Part shown: positions 34,401-42,089 of the stretch, piece by piece
Position numbering within the stretch: the stretch's first letter is position 1
Layout: each line of letters opens with the position of its first letter
Source of the DNA: Streptomyces shenzhenensis
Lineage (GTDB): Bacteria; Actinomycetota; Actinomycetes; Streptomycetales; Streptomycetaceae
Direction of reading: 5' to 3'
DNA length: 64,000 bases
Assembly (NCBI RefSeq): GCF_021462265.1
Contig: NZ_JAJONF010000021.1
Span: 108,538-172,537 of the forward strand
Notes under the pieces: model-generated
Told to the model about the DNA's origin: nothing
The model's database searches: none
Seen by the model: only the letters and a program-made list of their open reading frames with translations
Program-made: the position numbers and the translations under genes

Positions 34401-34678
34401 AACTGCCGGTCTACGGCTCGGTGCTGCTCGCGCTCGGCTACGCCGGGCTGGCCCGGGGCGACACCACGGGGGTACGGCTGCTGGCGCTGGCGGAGGTGCT
34501 GCCGGTGATGCGGGACCTGCCGACCTTCTCCTCGGGCCGGGCCCGGCAGGCGGCCGAGAACGCGGACCGGGCCGCGTACGCCGACGCGAGGTCGGAGTAC
34601 GCGGCCCTGGGGCGGGACCAGTTGCGGGCGGCGGCCCGGCAGGCTCTGCACGGGCTCACTGCCGGTGCTCACGGCTGA
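31478..34678 (+). CDS. AfsR/SARP-family transcriptional regulator (wHTH-BTAD-NB-ARC-TPR)
   Basis: 1066 residues, the large AfsR-type architecture. An N-terminal OmpR-like winged helix (about 5-90, ending TPTGYRLGL) is followed by a BTAD domain (about 95-245). An NTPase follows with Walker A GPGGLGKT at 284-291, Walker B LLVLDNCEH and the LPLAVELAAARV sensor motif. A helical TPR-like region spans about 600-1066. Such proteins activate secondary-metabolite or physiological genes after ATP binding. It converges on a DrrAB-like exporter operon and overlaps its 3' end by 23 bases, so the pair may be functionally linked. No biosynthetic gene cluster is visible around it. Confidence 0.92.
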   Translation: MTTEPPELTLLSRVACRGREITAPRLRGLLALLAQDPRTGCSTGRLVEGLWPDELPERPGKAVQVLVSRLRSQLGAELILSTPTGYRLGLDETQVDSSALLAHEAAAAERARAGDHEGSLARAAAGLALWDGSVAAGADEQLHDPVVALRAGRLRAYRALVRSHALALARLERRAEATAPLAELHRELPRDEEVLAELLRCEAAGAGRAAALTRYDGYRRRLRDELGSDPGAGLRAVYQELLSADVAPVRHGVPHDPNPLLGRDADIAAVAGLLRGARVVTVVGPGGLGKTRLSHAVSRAAEQPVVHFVTLAGVTHDDVADEVASAVGGGEGRQLPGGGKDTVSAIVAALGPRPALLVLDNCEHVIAAASALVQALVSRSKELRVLATSRAPLGLTSESVYTLPELSLATSVELFTQRARAARPGADLPADRVAEICRHLDGLPLAVELAAARVRVLSVADIAHRLRDRFALLRGGARDAPERHRTLRAVVEWSWNLLEPEGRAALRALSVFPGGFDVTAAEYVLGGTGAGNGDAHGHGDGDAMDLLEQLAGQSLIKVGEGPAGVRFHMLETLREFGAARREEAGETEAVTGRFLAWARDFGRAHHGGMYGTDASAAFDRIRAEQDNLVLALRHALARADGPATAAVTAVLASLWSVGNSYTRFVTLAAETGGPLSRFRPGPECSDDVETARSAAAVCAAGLFMGYGPHAVRQLVTLRRLPPAPADTVPRALAAVLCAVPEMRPPRYARLEELCEADEPLLAGLAAGVASYLWESAYETERALGYARRMLAAVAPLGNPITMLLSHGRIADLCLKTERGAEAYDHLRAADALGEAGSWSDAIGVRYGLVSACLQRGEVAEAEYWLGRAAPDPRPESAQAAPELLQSRAEIALARGLTEVGLGLWRQAAAGIREAGALAADDPYLDSWSLQVQAAALAAHAQHDRLEPVAELAGHLRDRLLGMLSGDGPAAGDLLELPVYGSVLLALGYAGLARGDTTGVRLLALAEVLPVMRDLPTFSSGRARQAAENADRAAYADARSEYAALGRDQLRAAARQALHGLTAGAHG

Positions 34679-35450
34679 ACCGCGCCTTGGACCACAGGTA
34701 GCCGAGCACGGTCAGCGCGACGCCCCAGCCGAGGGCCAGCACCGCGTTCTGCGTGCCGATCCCGCTGCCCAGCAGCAGACCGCGCAGGGTCTCGATGAAG
34801 GGTGAGAACGGCTGGTACTCGGCGAACCAGCGGAACCAGCCCGGCATGGCGTCCACCGGCACGAACGCGCTGGACAGGAACGGCAGCATCACCAGCGGCG
34901 TCCCGATGTTGCTGGCGCCCTCGGGGTTGGGGCTGATCAGGCCGATGCCGACGGCGAGCCAGGTCAGGGCGAGGCTGACCAGGGCCATCAGGCCGGCCGC
35001 CGCGAGCCACTCCACCGGCGACGCGTCGGGCCGGAATCCGATGGCGAGTCCGATGCCCAGGACCAGGACCAGCGCCGTCATCGTCTGGATCACGCTGCCG
35101 ATCACGTGGCCGGTGAGCACCGAGGCGCGGGAGATCGCCATCGTGCGGAACCGGGCCATGATGCCCTCGGTCATGTCGGTGCACACGGCGACGGCGGTGC
35201 CGAGCGAGGTCATGGCCACGGTCAGGAAGAGGATGCCGGGGACGAGGTAGGCGACGTACTCGGACCGGTCGGCGTGGCCGCCGGTGATGCCGGCGCTCAT
35301 CACGTTGCCGAAGACGTACACGAACAGGAGCAGCAGGATGACCGGGGTGAGCAGGAGGTTCAGGGTGAGGGAGGGGTAGCGGCGGGCGTGCAGGAGGTTG
35401 CGCCGCAGCATGGTGAGGTTGTCGCGGAAGGCGTAACCGGCGGTGCTCAT
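34656..35450 (-). CDS. DrrB-type ABC-2 permease
   Basis: 264 residues with six hydrophobic segments and the DrrB/ABC-2 signature region PNPEGASNIGTPLVMLPFLS (about 175-194). Typical of daunorubicin/antibiotic exporter permeases. ATG 35450 overlaps the stop of the ATPase gene (ATGA), giving coupled translation. Its 3' end overlaps the convergent SARP gene by 23 bases. Confidence 0.9.
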   Translation of the reverse strand: MSTAGYAFRDNLTMLRRNLLHARRYPSLTLNLLLTPVILLLLFVYVFGNVMSAGITGGHADRSEYVAYLVPGILFLTVAMTSLGTAVAVCTDMTEGIMARFRTMAISRASVLTGHVIGSVIQTMTALVLVLGIGLAIGFRPDASPVEWLAAAGLMALVSLALTWLAVGIGLISPNPEGASNIGTPLVMLPFLSSAFVPVDAMPGWFRWFAEYQPFSPFIETLRGLLLGSGIGTQNAVLALGWGVALTVLGYLWSKARFSREHRQ

Positions 35451-36508
35451 CGGACGGTCTCCTTGTCGGCGTTCTGGTTGCCGGAGTTCTGGTTGCCGGT
35501 GGCGGCGGTGCCGGTAGCGGCCGTGGCAGTGGCGCCGGTAGCGGTGGTGGCGGTCAGGGCGAAGAACACGTCGTCCAGGTCCGGGGTGTGCACGGAGAGT
35601 TCGTCGGCCTCGATGCCGGCGGCGTCCAGCCAGTCGAGGATGGCCCGCAGTTCGCGCTGGGTGCCGCCGCTGGGGATCTGCAGGGTGAGGGCCTGGTCGT
35701 CGCGAGTGGCCTCGCGCAGCGCGGTCGCTGCCTGCTCGTACGACCCCGGGTCGGAGAACCGCAGCCGGACGTGGCCGCCCGGGACCAGCCGCTTGAGCTC
35801 CTCGGCGCTGCCCTCGGCGACGAGCCGGCCGCCGTCGAGCACCGCGATGCGGTCGGCGAGCTGGTCGGCCTCCTCCAGGTACTGGGTGGTGAGGAAGACG
35901 GTGGTGCCGCCGGAGACCAGCTCGCGGATGATCTGCCACATGGTGTGGCGGGAGCGCGGGTCGAGGCCGGTGGTCGGCTCGTCGAGGAAGATGATCCGCG
36001 GGCTGCCGACCAGGGTCATGGCGATGTCCAGCCGGCGCTTCATGCCGCCGGAGTAGGTGGCGGCGGGCTTCTTCGCGGCCTCGGTGAGGTCGAACCGCTC
36101 CAGCAGGTCGGCGGTGACCTGCCGTCCGTCCCGCTTGGACAGGTGGTGCAGGTCGGCCATGAGGAGCATGTTCTCCTCGCCGGTGATCAGTCCGTCCACG
36201 GCGGAGAACTGGCCGGTGACCCCGATCGCGGCCCGTACCTTCTGGGCCTCGGCGGTGAGGTCGTGCCCGGCGATCCGGGCCTCACCGCCGTCGGCGGCGA
36301 TGAGCGTGGACAGGATGTTGACCGCGGTGGTCTTGCCGGCGCCGTTCGGCCCGAGGAGCGAGAAGACCGTGCCGGCGGGGACGCGGATGTCGATGCCGTC
36401 GAGGACGGTCTTGTCCCCGTAGGCCTTGCGCAGCCCGGTGGCCGCGATCGCGAGTGCGGATTCGGATTCGCGCTCGGGTTCGGGTTCTTGTGTGTTCGTC
36501 GTCGTCAT
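35447..36508 (-). CDS. DrrA-type ABC transporter ATP-binding protein
   Basis: 353 residues. Walker A GPNGAGKTT, signature YSGGMKRRLD, Walker B IIFLDEPTTGLDPRSR and the H-loop region (FLTTQYLEEADQLADRI, where Gln replaces the usual His) are all visible. The C-terminal DrrA domain ends with LSVHTPDLDDVFFALT. A low-complexity tail of Ala/Thr/Gly repeats and an NQNSGNQN segment follows (about 315-353). That tail is unusual and variable in sequence character. It drives export with the DrrB-like permease. ATG 36508 has only a weak Shine-Dalgarno. Confidence 0.92.
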   Translation of the reverse strand: MTTTNTQEPEPERESESALAIAATGLRKAYGDKTVLDGIDIRVPAGTVFSLLGPNGAGKTTAVNILSTLIAADGGEARIAGHDLTAEAQKVRAAIGVTGQFSAVDGLITGEENMLLMADLHHLSKRDGRQVTADLLERFDLTEAAKKPAATYSGGMKRRLDIAMTLVGSPRIIFLDEPTTGLDPRSRHTMWQIIRELVSGGTTVFLTTQYLEEADQLADRIAVLDGGRLVAEGSAEELKRLVPGGHVRLRFSDPGSYEQAATALREATRDDQALTLQIPSGGTQRELRAILDWLDAAGIEADELSVHTPDLDDVFFALTATTATGATATAATGTAATGNQNSGNQNADKETVR

Positions 36509-36648
36509 GCCGCAGAGCGTGCGGCCACCGGGATTCAAGCGGGCTTCAGGGCGGTTTCAGCCGGGCGGAGCGGCTTCAGGACGCTGAAACCGGGGATCGC
36601 ACCCGTTCCCTACGTTTCCCATAGGAATGGTGGCTAAGGTTCCGCCCC

Positions 36649-37641
36649 ATGGACTCCACCGTTCCGATCGTCATCGCGGGAGCCCTCGTCGGCTTCGCCG
36701 TAGGGCTCACCGGCATGGGTGGCGGAGCGCTCATGACGCCGATCATGGTCATGGTGTTCGGGGTGAACCCCACCGCGGCCATCGGCAGCGACCTGGCCGC
36801 GTCCGTGTTCATGAAGCCGTTCGGCGCGCTGGTCCACCAGCGGGCCGGCACCGTGCGCTGGGACATCGTGCGCTGGCTGCTGCCGACCGCCGTCCCGGCC
36901 GCCTTCGGCGGTGTGTTCCTGCTCCGTGCGCTCGGCGACGGCGACGCACTGCAACAGCGCGTCAAGTACGTCGTCGGTGCCGCGTTGATGCTGGCCGTCG
37001 TCGGCATGCTCGCCCGCATGTGGCTCGACCGCCGCCGCACCACCGCCGACGGCGGGAACGGCGATACGGGCGCTGCCGGTGCTGCCGGTGCTGCCGGCGA
37101 GGACACCCACGTTCCCGTACGGCCCGTGGCCACGCTGCTCATCGGACTGGCGGGCGGGGTGATCGTCGGGATGACCTCGGTCGGCTCGGGTTCCCTGATC
37201 ATCGTGATGCTGATGCTGGCCCACCCGCGCCTCAAGGCCAACCACCTCGTCGGCACGGACCTGGTGCAGGCCGTCCCCATGGTGGCCGCCGCCGCCCTGG
37301 GCCACCTGCTCGTCGGCGACGCCGACCTGGGACTCGCGGCGACGCTCCTGATCGGCGCCGTTCCGGGGGTCGTGGCCGGCTCCCTCGTCTCCAGCCGGGT
37401 CTCGGGAGCCGCGGTGCGCTGGGCCCTGGTCGTGCTGCTCACCGGGTCCGGGCTGTCGATGCTGAAGGCGTCGTCCACCGCCGTCCTGCTCGGCTGCCTG
37501 GCCATGGCCCTGCTGGGCACGCTCACCGCGGTACGCGGCCGGCGGGCGGCCGCGGCCCCCTCGCCGCCGGGCCCGCGTCCGCTCGACTCGCGGGTGCTCC
37601 CGCTCGCGCGCGACCATGGACAGAAGTCGAGTCGCTCTTGA
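36649..37641 (+). CDS. TauE/SafE family permease
   Basis: 330 residues, about eight TM segments in two repeats. Each repeat starts with a Gly-rich helix break: VGFAVGLTGMGGGALMTPIM (about 14-33) and LAGGVIVGMTSVGSGSLIIV (about 167-186). The family moves sulfite, sulfonates or related organosulfur anions. A short Ala/Gly linker (AAGAAGAAG) joins the halves. A TAAGGT -10-like box (36634-36639) sits 9 bases before ATG 36649, consistent with a leaderless transcript. It diverges from the DrrA gene. Confidence 0.85.
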   Translation: MDSTVPIVIAGALVGFAVGLTGMGGGALMTPIMVMVFGVNPTAAIGSDLAASVFMKPFGALVHQRAGTVRWDIVRWLLPTAVPAAFGGVFLLRALGDGDALQQRVKYVVGAALMLAVVGMLARMWLDRRRTTADGGNGDTGAAGAAGAAGEDTHVPVRPVATLLIGLAGGVIVGMTSVGSGSLIIVMLMLAHPRLKANHLVGTDLVQAVPMVAAAALGHLLVGDADLGLAATLLIGAVPGVVAGSLVSSRVSGAAVRWALVVLLTGSGLSMLKASSTAVLLGCLAMALLGTLTAVRGRRAAAAPSPPGPRPLDSRVLPLARDHGQKSSRS

Positions 37642-37651
37642 AGGAGCGGGC

Positions 37652-38017
37652 ATGAGACGAAACCGGCTTCTCACCTCGGCCGCGGTACTGGGCGCGGCCG
37701 TCGCCCTGGGCCCGGCGGTGCCCCACACGGCGGCCGCTTCCGGTCAGAACTGCTCCTACGTGGCCTCGGGCCAACAGCCGACGCTCGCCTACGGCGACAC
37801 CGGAGCGGCGGTCAGACAGGCGCAGTGCCTCAGCAACGCGTGGGGCGGACAGCCGCCCAAGCTCGCCCTGGACGGGGTCTACGGCACGGTCATGCAGAAG
37901 AAGGTCGAGTGGATCCAGACCTGCCACGGCCTGCCGGCCAGCGGCGTGATCGAGGGCCGCACCTGGCACGTGCTGTACCACCCGGCCCTGGACTGTTACG
38001 TCCCCTACCCGTCCTGA
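37652..38017 (+). CDS. Secreted small peptidoglycan-binding-like protein
   Basis: 121 residues with a signal peptide (RRNRLLTSAAVLGAAVALGP, cleavage near AAA). The mature domain resembles PG_binding_1: LAYGDTGAAVRQAQCLSNAW followed by LALDGVYGTVMQKKVEWIQ. It has four cysteines, probably two disulfides. No catalytic domain is attached. Chosen start ATG 37652 has AAGGAG six bases upstream. It lies only 10 bases after the TauE/SafE gene and may be cotranscribed. Confidence 0.82.
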   Translation: MRRNRLLTSAAVLGAAVALGPAVPHTAAASGQNCSYVASGQQPTLAYGDTGAAVRQAQCLSNAWGGQPPKLALDGVYGTVMQKKVEWIQTCHGLPASGVIEGRTWHVLYHPALDCYVPYPS

Positions 38018-38120
38018 CCGCCCTCCCGGGCCCGCTCCCCGGCTCCCCGCCAGGCTAGGCTGCTGTTAAAGAAAGCGCAAAGAATCAGCGGGACGAGACG
38101 ACGAGACAGGGGAGACAGCC

Positions 38121-38606
38121 TTGGGGGCGCCACGCCTGAGCAGGACACCGTTGCCGGGAATCGGGGTCCGTTACGACCTCGCCACGCGGGCCCAGGGCCG
38201 GGTGTCCGTGGTCGCGCACCGGGACGGTTCACGGATTCTGAGCGCCTATCAACAGGACGATCCCGACGCCTGCGCCCTGTCGCTGCGGCTGTCCTCCGGG
38301 GAGGCGGCGGCGCTCATCGACGCGCTGATGCCGACGCACCACAGCCCGAACCTGCTGTCCACCACCGACCTCGGGCTGGTGGCCGAGCGGATCGAACTCT
38401 CCGCCACGTCGTACTGGAACGGCCGGCTGCTGGGCGAGACGCGGATGCGGACCGAGACCGGCGTGTCCATCGTCGCCGTGCTGCGCCGCGCCGAGGCGGT
38501 CCCCTCCCCCACGCCCGGCTTCCGCCTCGCCGGCGGCGACACGCTCATCGTGATCGGCACCCGTGAGGGCGTCGACGCGGCCGCCGCCATACTCGGGCGG
38601 GAGTGA
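38121..38606 (+). CDS. Potassium/proton antiporter regulatory subunit (KhtT-like, RCK_C)
   Basis: 161 residues. N-terminal KhtT-like region (LPGIGVRYDLATRAQGRVSV) and C-terminal TrkA-C/RCK_C domain (about 85-160, TETGVSIVAVLRR ... AGGDTLIVIGTREGVDA). It gates the CPA2 antiporter encoded seven bases downstream, as in the KhtTU/GdnEFGH-type K+/H+ antiporters that respond to nucleotides, pH or electrophile stress. The start is TTG 38121 with an AGGGGAGA Shine-Dalgarno. The gene pair and order are conserved in actinobacteria. Confidence 0.85.
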   Translation: MGAPRLSRTPLPGIGVRYDLATRAQGRVSVVAHRDGSRILSAYQQDDPDACALSLRLSSGEAAALIDALMPTHHSPNLLSTTDLGLVAERIELSATSYWNGRLLGETRMRTETGVSIVAVLRRAEAVPSPTPGFRLAGGDTLIVIGTREGVDAAAAILGRE

Positions 38607-38613
38607 GGCCGCC

Positions 38614-39864
38614 GTGCACGACTCCGCCGTCTTCCTGATCGAGTTCGGTGCGATCATCCTCGGTCTGGGTCTGCTCGGCCGGCTCGCCGGGCGCCTCCGC
38701 TTCTCACCCATCCCCCTCTACCTGCTGGCCGGGCTCGCCTTCGGCAAGGGCGGGCTCTACCCGCTCGGCACCAGCGAGGAGTTCGTCGCGATCGGCGCCG
38801 AGATCGGCGTCGTACTCCTGCTCCTCATGCTCGGCCTGGAGTACACGGCCAGCGATCTCGTCTCCAACCTCAGGACGCAGTACCGGGCGGGCCTGGTGGA
38901 CGCGGCGCTGAACGCGCTGCCCGGCGCCGCGATGGCCCTGCTGCTGGGCTGGGGACCGGTGGCGGCCGTGGTGCTGGCCGGCGTCACCTGGATCTCCTCC
39001 TCCGGTGTCATAGCCAAGGTCCTCGGGGACCTGGGGCGGCTCGGCAACCGGGAGACGCCGGTGATCCTGAGCATCCTGGTCCTGGAGGACCTCTCCATGG
39101 CCGTCTACCTGCCGATCATCACCGCGCTGCTAGCCGGCGTCGGCCTCGCGGCGGGCAGCCTCACCCTGGCGGTCGCGCTCGGGGCCGCCGGACTGGTCCT
39201 GCTGATCGCCGTCCGCTACGGCCGGCACATCTCCCGTTTCGTCTCCAGCGACGACCCCGAGAAACTGCTCCTGGTGGTCCTGGGCCTGACCCTCCTGGTC
39301 GCGGGCATCGCACAGAAGCTCCAGGTCTCCGCGGCCGTGGGCGCGTTCCTGGTCGGCATAGCCCTCTCCGGCGAGGTGGCCGAGGGCGCCCACCTCCTCC
39401 TCGCTCCCCTGCGCGACCTGTTCGCCGCCGTCTTCTTCGTCTTCTTCGGCCTGCACACCGACCCGTCGAGCATCCCGCCGGTCCTGCTGCCCGCGCTCGC
39501 CCTGGCGGCCGTCACCGCGCTCACGAAGATCGCCACCGGCTACTGGGCCGCGAAACGCGCCGGGATCTCGGCCAGGGGCCGCTGGCGGGCCGGCGGCACC
39601 CTGGTCGCCCGCGGCGAGTTCTCCATCGTCATCGCCGGCCTCGCCGTCACCGCCGGCATCGAACCTTCCCTGGGCCCCCTGGCCACCGCCTACGTCCTCA
39701 TCCTCGTCATCCTCGGCCCCCTCACCGCCCGCTACACCGAACCGGTGGCCCGCCGCCTGACCCGACGGTCCGCGTCGCCGGAGCCCGCCCCGGCCGACCG
39801 CCCGGTCCCGCTTCCGGCGCAGGGGACCGCGGTGGAGGACCAGGACACGGTCGGACGGGCGTGA
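38614..39864 (+). CDS. CPA2-family cation/proton antiporter (KhtU/KefB-like)
   Basis: 416 residues, about 12 TM segments. The CPA2 exchange motif is VTWISSSGVIAKVLGDLG followed by the conserved VLEDLSMAVYLP (ion-binding Asp). The C-terminal helix LVARGEFSIVIAGLAV matches the family. There is no attached RCK domain, which instead is the separate upstream KhtT-like subunit. It exports K+ (or Na+) in exchange for protons. GTG 38614 is chosen on spacing to GGGAGTGAGG. It ends 22 bases from the convergent ATPase-like gene. Confidence 0.9.
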   Translation: MHDSAVFLIEFGAIILGLGLLGRLAGRLRFSPIPLYLLAGLAFGKGGLYPLGTSEEFVAIGAEIGVVLLLLMLGLEYTASDLVSNLRTQYRAGLVDAALNALPGAAMALLLGWGPVAAVVLAGVTWISSSGVIAKVLGDLGRLGNRETPVILSILVLEDLSMAVYLPIITALLAGVGLAAGSLTLAVALGAAGLVLLIAVRYGRHISRFVSSDDPEKLLLVVLGLTLLVAGIAQKLQVSAAVGAFLVGIALSGEVAEGAHLLLAPLRDLFAAVFFVFFGLHTDPSSIPPVLLPALALAAVTALTKIATGYWAAKRAGISARGRWRAGGTLVARGEFSIVIAGLAVTAGIEPSLGPLATAYVLILVILGPLTARYTEPVARRLTRRSASPEPAPADRPVPLPAQGTAVEDQDTVGRA

Positions 39865-39886
39865 CCGGGCCCGGCGGCCACCCCGG

Positions 39887-40321
39887 TCACGGCGAGGCGA
39901 CGGGCACCTCCGCCCAGACCGTCTTGCCCACGGGGTGACGAGGCGTCACACCCCACCGCAGGGCCAGGGCGTCCACCAGGAACAGACCGCGGCCCGACTC
40001 CCCCTCGGGAAAGGACGAGGGCGCGGCGGCGGGCGGCCTCTTCCCGGACGCGGCGTCCGCGACCTCGACCCGGACCAGGCCCGCCGCGGTGTCGAGGGCG
40101 AGCCGCAGTCCGAACTCGCGCCCCGGCACCCTGCCGTGCCGCACCGCGTTCGCGGCGAGTTCGCCCACCACGAGGGCGACCGTGGACGACGCGTCCGACG
40201 CCGGCGGAAATCCCCACCCCTCAAGGCAACGGACTGCGTGGCGCCGAGCGTGCCGGGCGCCCCGCGGTGAGGACGCGAACTGCCCCGCGGAAAAGTGTGG
40301 TTCGACCATCGCTGTCAGCAC
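39887..40321 (-). CDS. RsbW-like HATPase anti-sigma/regulatory protein
   Basis: 144 residues, a free-standing GHKL ATPase domain. N box LVVGELAANAVRHG (about 50-63), G1 region VEVADAA and G2 region ESGRGLFLVDALALRWGV. Streptomyces encodes dozens of such small ATPases, usually paired with DUF397/XRE-Scr1 genes as here (the divergent XRE gene begins at 40468). GTG 40321 has AAGGA six bases upstream; ATG 40309 is an alternative. Its partner is unknown. Confidence 0.85.
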   Translation of the reverse strand: MLTAMVEPHFSAGQFASSPRGARHARRHAVRCLEGWGFPPASDASSTVALVVGELAANAVRHGRVPGREFGLRLALDTAAGLVRVEVADAASGKRPPAAAPSSFPEGESGRGLFLVDALALRWGVTPRHPVGKTVWAEVPVASP

Positions 40322-40467
40322 TGCCTGCCCGTCCTTGCCTGTCGAGCCTGGATGTCCCGCCCTGTGCGCGAGACATCACGTTCCGTGTCCAAGAGTCGTC
40401 CCGGCGCCCTACGCTCGAAAGGTGACGCAGTCTTACTTCTCGGTTCGTAAGGGATGGAAGTGACGCC

Positions 40468-41412
40468 TTGGCCAACGGAATCGACCCCAGTACGTCGATG
40501 GCGGCGCTGTTCGGTTCGCGGGTACGGAGACTGCGTACGGCCGCCGGCCTGACCCAGGCCGAACTCGGCGCCGCCGTACACGTGGTGAGCACCCGGATCA
40601 CCCAGATCGAACGGGCCTCCGGGGCGAGACCGACACTGGAGCTTGCGCGGGCGCTGGACGCGGCGCTGGTCGCGGACGAGTTGCTGGTCGAGCTGTGGCC
40701 GTACGTGTACAGGGAGGCGTTTCCGGACTGGTCGCGGAAGTTCATGGCGTACTCGGAGCGGGCGGTGGTCATCCGCGAGTACGCGGCGCACGTGGTCCCG
40801 GGCTTGCTGCAGACCGAGGCATACGCGCGGGCGGTGCTGAGTGTCGGTCGAACACTTGGCAGCAAGGAGCAGTTGGAGGAGAGGGTCACCGCTCGTATGG
40901 GCCGCCAGGAACGGCTCAACGCGTCCGACCGGCCTGAGCTGTGGGTCGTTCTCGACGAGGCCGTGCTGAGGCGTCCGGTCGGCGGCCCGGAGGTCATGCG
41001 TGAGCAGTTGGGACGGCTGCTCGATGCCGCTGTGGAGCGCCAAGTCACCGTACAGGTACTGCCGTTCGACCAGGGCGAGCACGACGTGATGGGCGGCTCG
41101 CTCACGGTTCTGACGATGCCGGACGGCTCGGAAGCCGCCTACACGGAGGGTGCGCATTACGGCCAACTCGTCGAGGATCCGGACGAGGTCAGGAGTTTCG
41201 CGCTGACCTACGATCGGCTGCGGGCGGCAGCTCTGCCCCCGCTCATGTCGCTCGACATGATCCGATCCGTGATGGAGGACAACCACCGTGGAGCGAAGGT
41301 CCCGTCCCGATCTGAACGGCGCCGCCTGGCGCAAGAGCAGCTACAGCAATCAGGAGGGCGGCAACTGCGTGGAGGTGGCCGACGCGTTCCCCGGCACCGT
41401 TCCCGTCCGTGA
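40468..41412 (+). CDS. XRE-family regulator with Scr1/DUF5753 domain
   Basis: 314 residues. HTH_31-type DNA-binding domain (VRRLRTAAGLTQAELGAAVH ... STRITQIERASG, about 18-55) and the DUF5753 ligand/protein-binding domain (about 85-265, with EYAAHVVPGLLQTEAYARAV and a YGQLVEDPDEV tail). Family members usually end near SLDMIRSVMED. Here the frame continues for about 45 more residues, Arg- and Gln-rich, across the start of the DUF397 gene. That suggests loss of the ancestral stop. Start TTG 40468 with a GGAAG-type Shine-Dalgarno. It works with the adjacent DUF397 protein and RsbW-like ATPase. Confidence 0.85.
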   Translation: MANGIDPSTSMAALFGSRVRRLRTAAGLTQAELGAAVHVVSTRITQIERASGARPTLELARALDAALVADELLVELWPYVYREAFPDWSRKFMAYSERAVVIREYAAHVVPGLLQTEAYARAVLSVGRTLGSKEQLEERVTARMGRQERLNASDRPELWVVLDEAVLRRPVGGPEVMREQLGRLLDAAVERQVTVQVLPFDQGEHDVMGGSLTVLTMPDGSEAAYTEGAHYGQLVEDPDEVRSFALTYDRLRAAALPPLMSLDMIRSVMEDNHRGAKVPSRSERRRLAQEQLQQSGGRQLRGGGRRVPRHRSRP

Positions 41413-41509
41413 CAGCAAGGCCCCTGACGGACCCGCACTGATCTTCGAGGCCGGTCCCTGGGCGGCGTTCATAGGTGAGTTGAAGGCCGGTCGGCGCCAC
41501 CGCGGCTGA
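41288..41509 (+). CDS. DUF397 domain protein
   Basis: 73 residues with the full DUF397 signature: WRKSSYSNQEGGNCVEVADA, then VPVRDSK and a terminal FEAGPWAAFI. The family is paired with XRE-Scr1 regulators and RsbW-like ATPases in Streptomyces developmental regulation. GTG 41288 has GGAGG about ten bases upstream (41274-41278). It overlaps the XRE gene by 125 bases in a different frame, far more than the usual few bases. Confidence 0.9.
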   Translation: MERRSRPDLNGAAWRKSSYSNQEGGNCVEVADAFPGTVPVRDSKAPDGPALIFEAGPWAAFIGELKAGRRHRG

Positions 41510-41881
41510 GTCCGCCGGACCCCGGTCCCGGCCCGCCTCCCCGGTCCGCCGGACCCTTGTCCGCGAGGGCCCGGCGGGCCGCTGACCTTCCCGAAGAGCC
41601 GGGGGAAAGAACTGCCCGCCCACCCGCCCTCCCCGGCCACGCGGCCCGCGTCACCCGTCCGGGTGACCGGCTTGCAGGCGCGGGATGCGGGCCGTACGTT
41701 CACCGCGACAACCGCAAACAGATACGGCCCCCGGCCGGGACGGCAATCCCGAACGAGGGCCTGACCGATCAGGAAGAGATCGCTTCCCGATGGTTGACCC
41801 GCAGTCTAACGCGCCCTCGCGCGCCGACGCCGGAGCTGCGACCTCCGGCGTGATCCACGTCCACTCCGATCGGAGCGCGGG

Positions 41882-42004
41882 ACAGACCGCCCGAAGGTCG
41901 CGCGCTTCCAGACCTGCGACGGCTGCGAGCGGGCGTTCCGAGCGCCGGACCCCGGACGCTGCCGGGACTGCCGGTCCGGGAACGTTCTCCGTGCGGCTGG
42001 TTGA
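41882..42004 (+). pseudogene. Zinc-ribbon peptide remnant of integrative-element type
   Basis: One frame reads VARFQTCDGCERAFRAPDPG followed by RCRDCRSGN and a stop at 42002-42004. It is a CxxC...CxxC zinc ribbon with very high third-position G/C. From memory this motif recurs in small proteins of actinomycete integrative elements. No start or Shine-Dalgarno is visible, so it looks like the end of a broken gene. The rest of the gap 41510-42089 shows nothing recognisable. Confidence 0.45.
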
Positions 42005-42089
42005 GCCGGTGACCGGGTGTGCGGTCCACCGGCAGGTGGGAGGCTCGGTGTGCGACGATGCAAGACGCGTCATCAGGAGGAGGTGGGGC

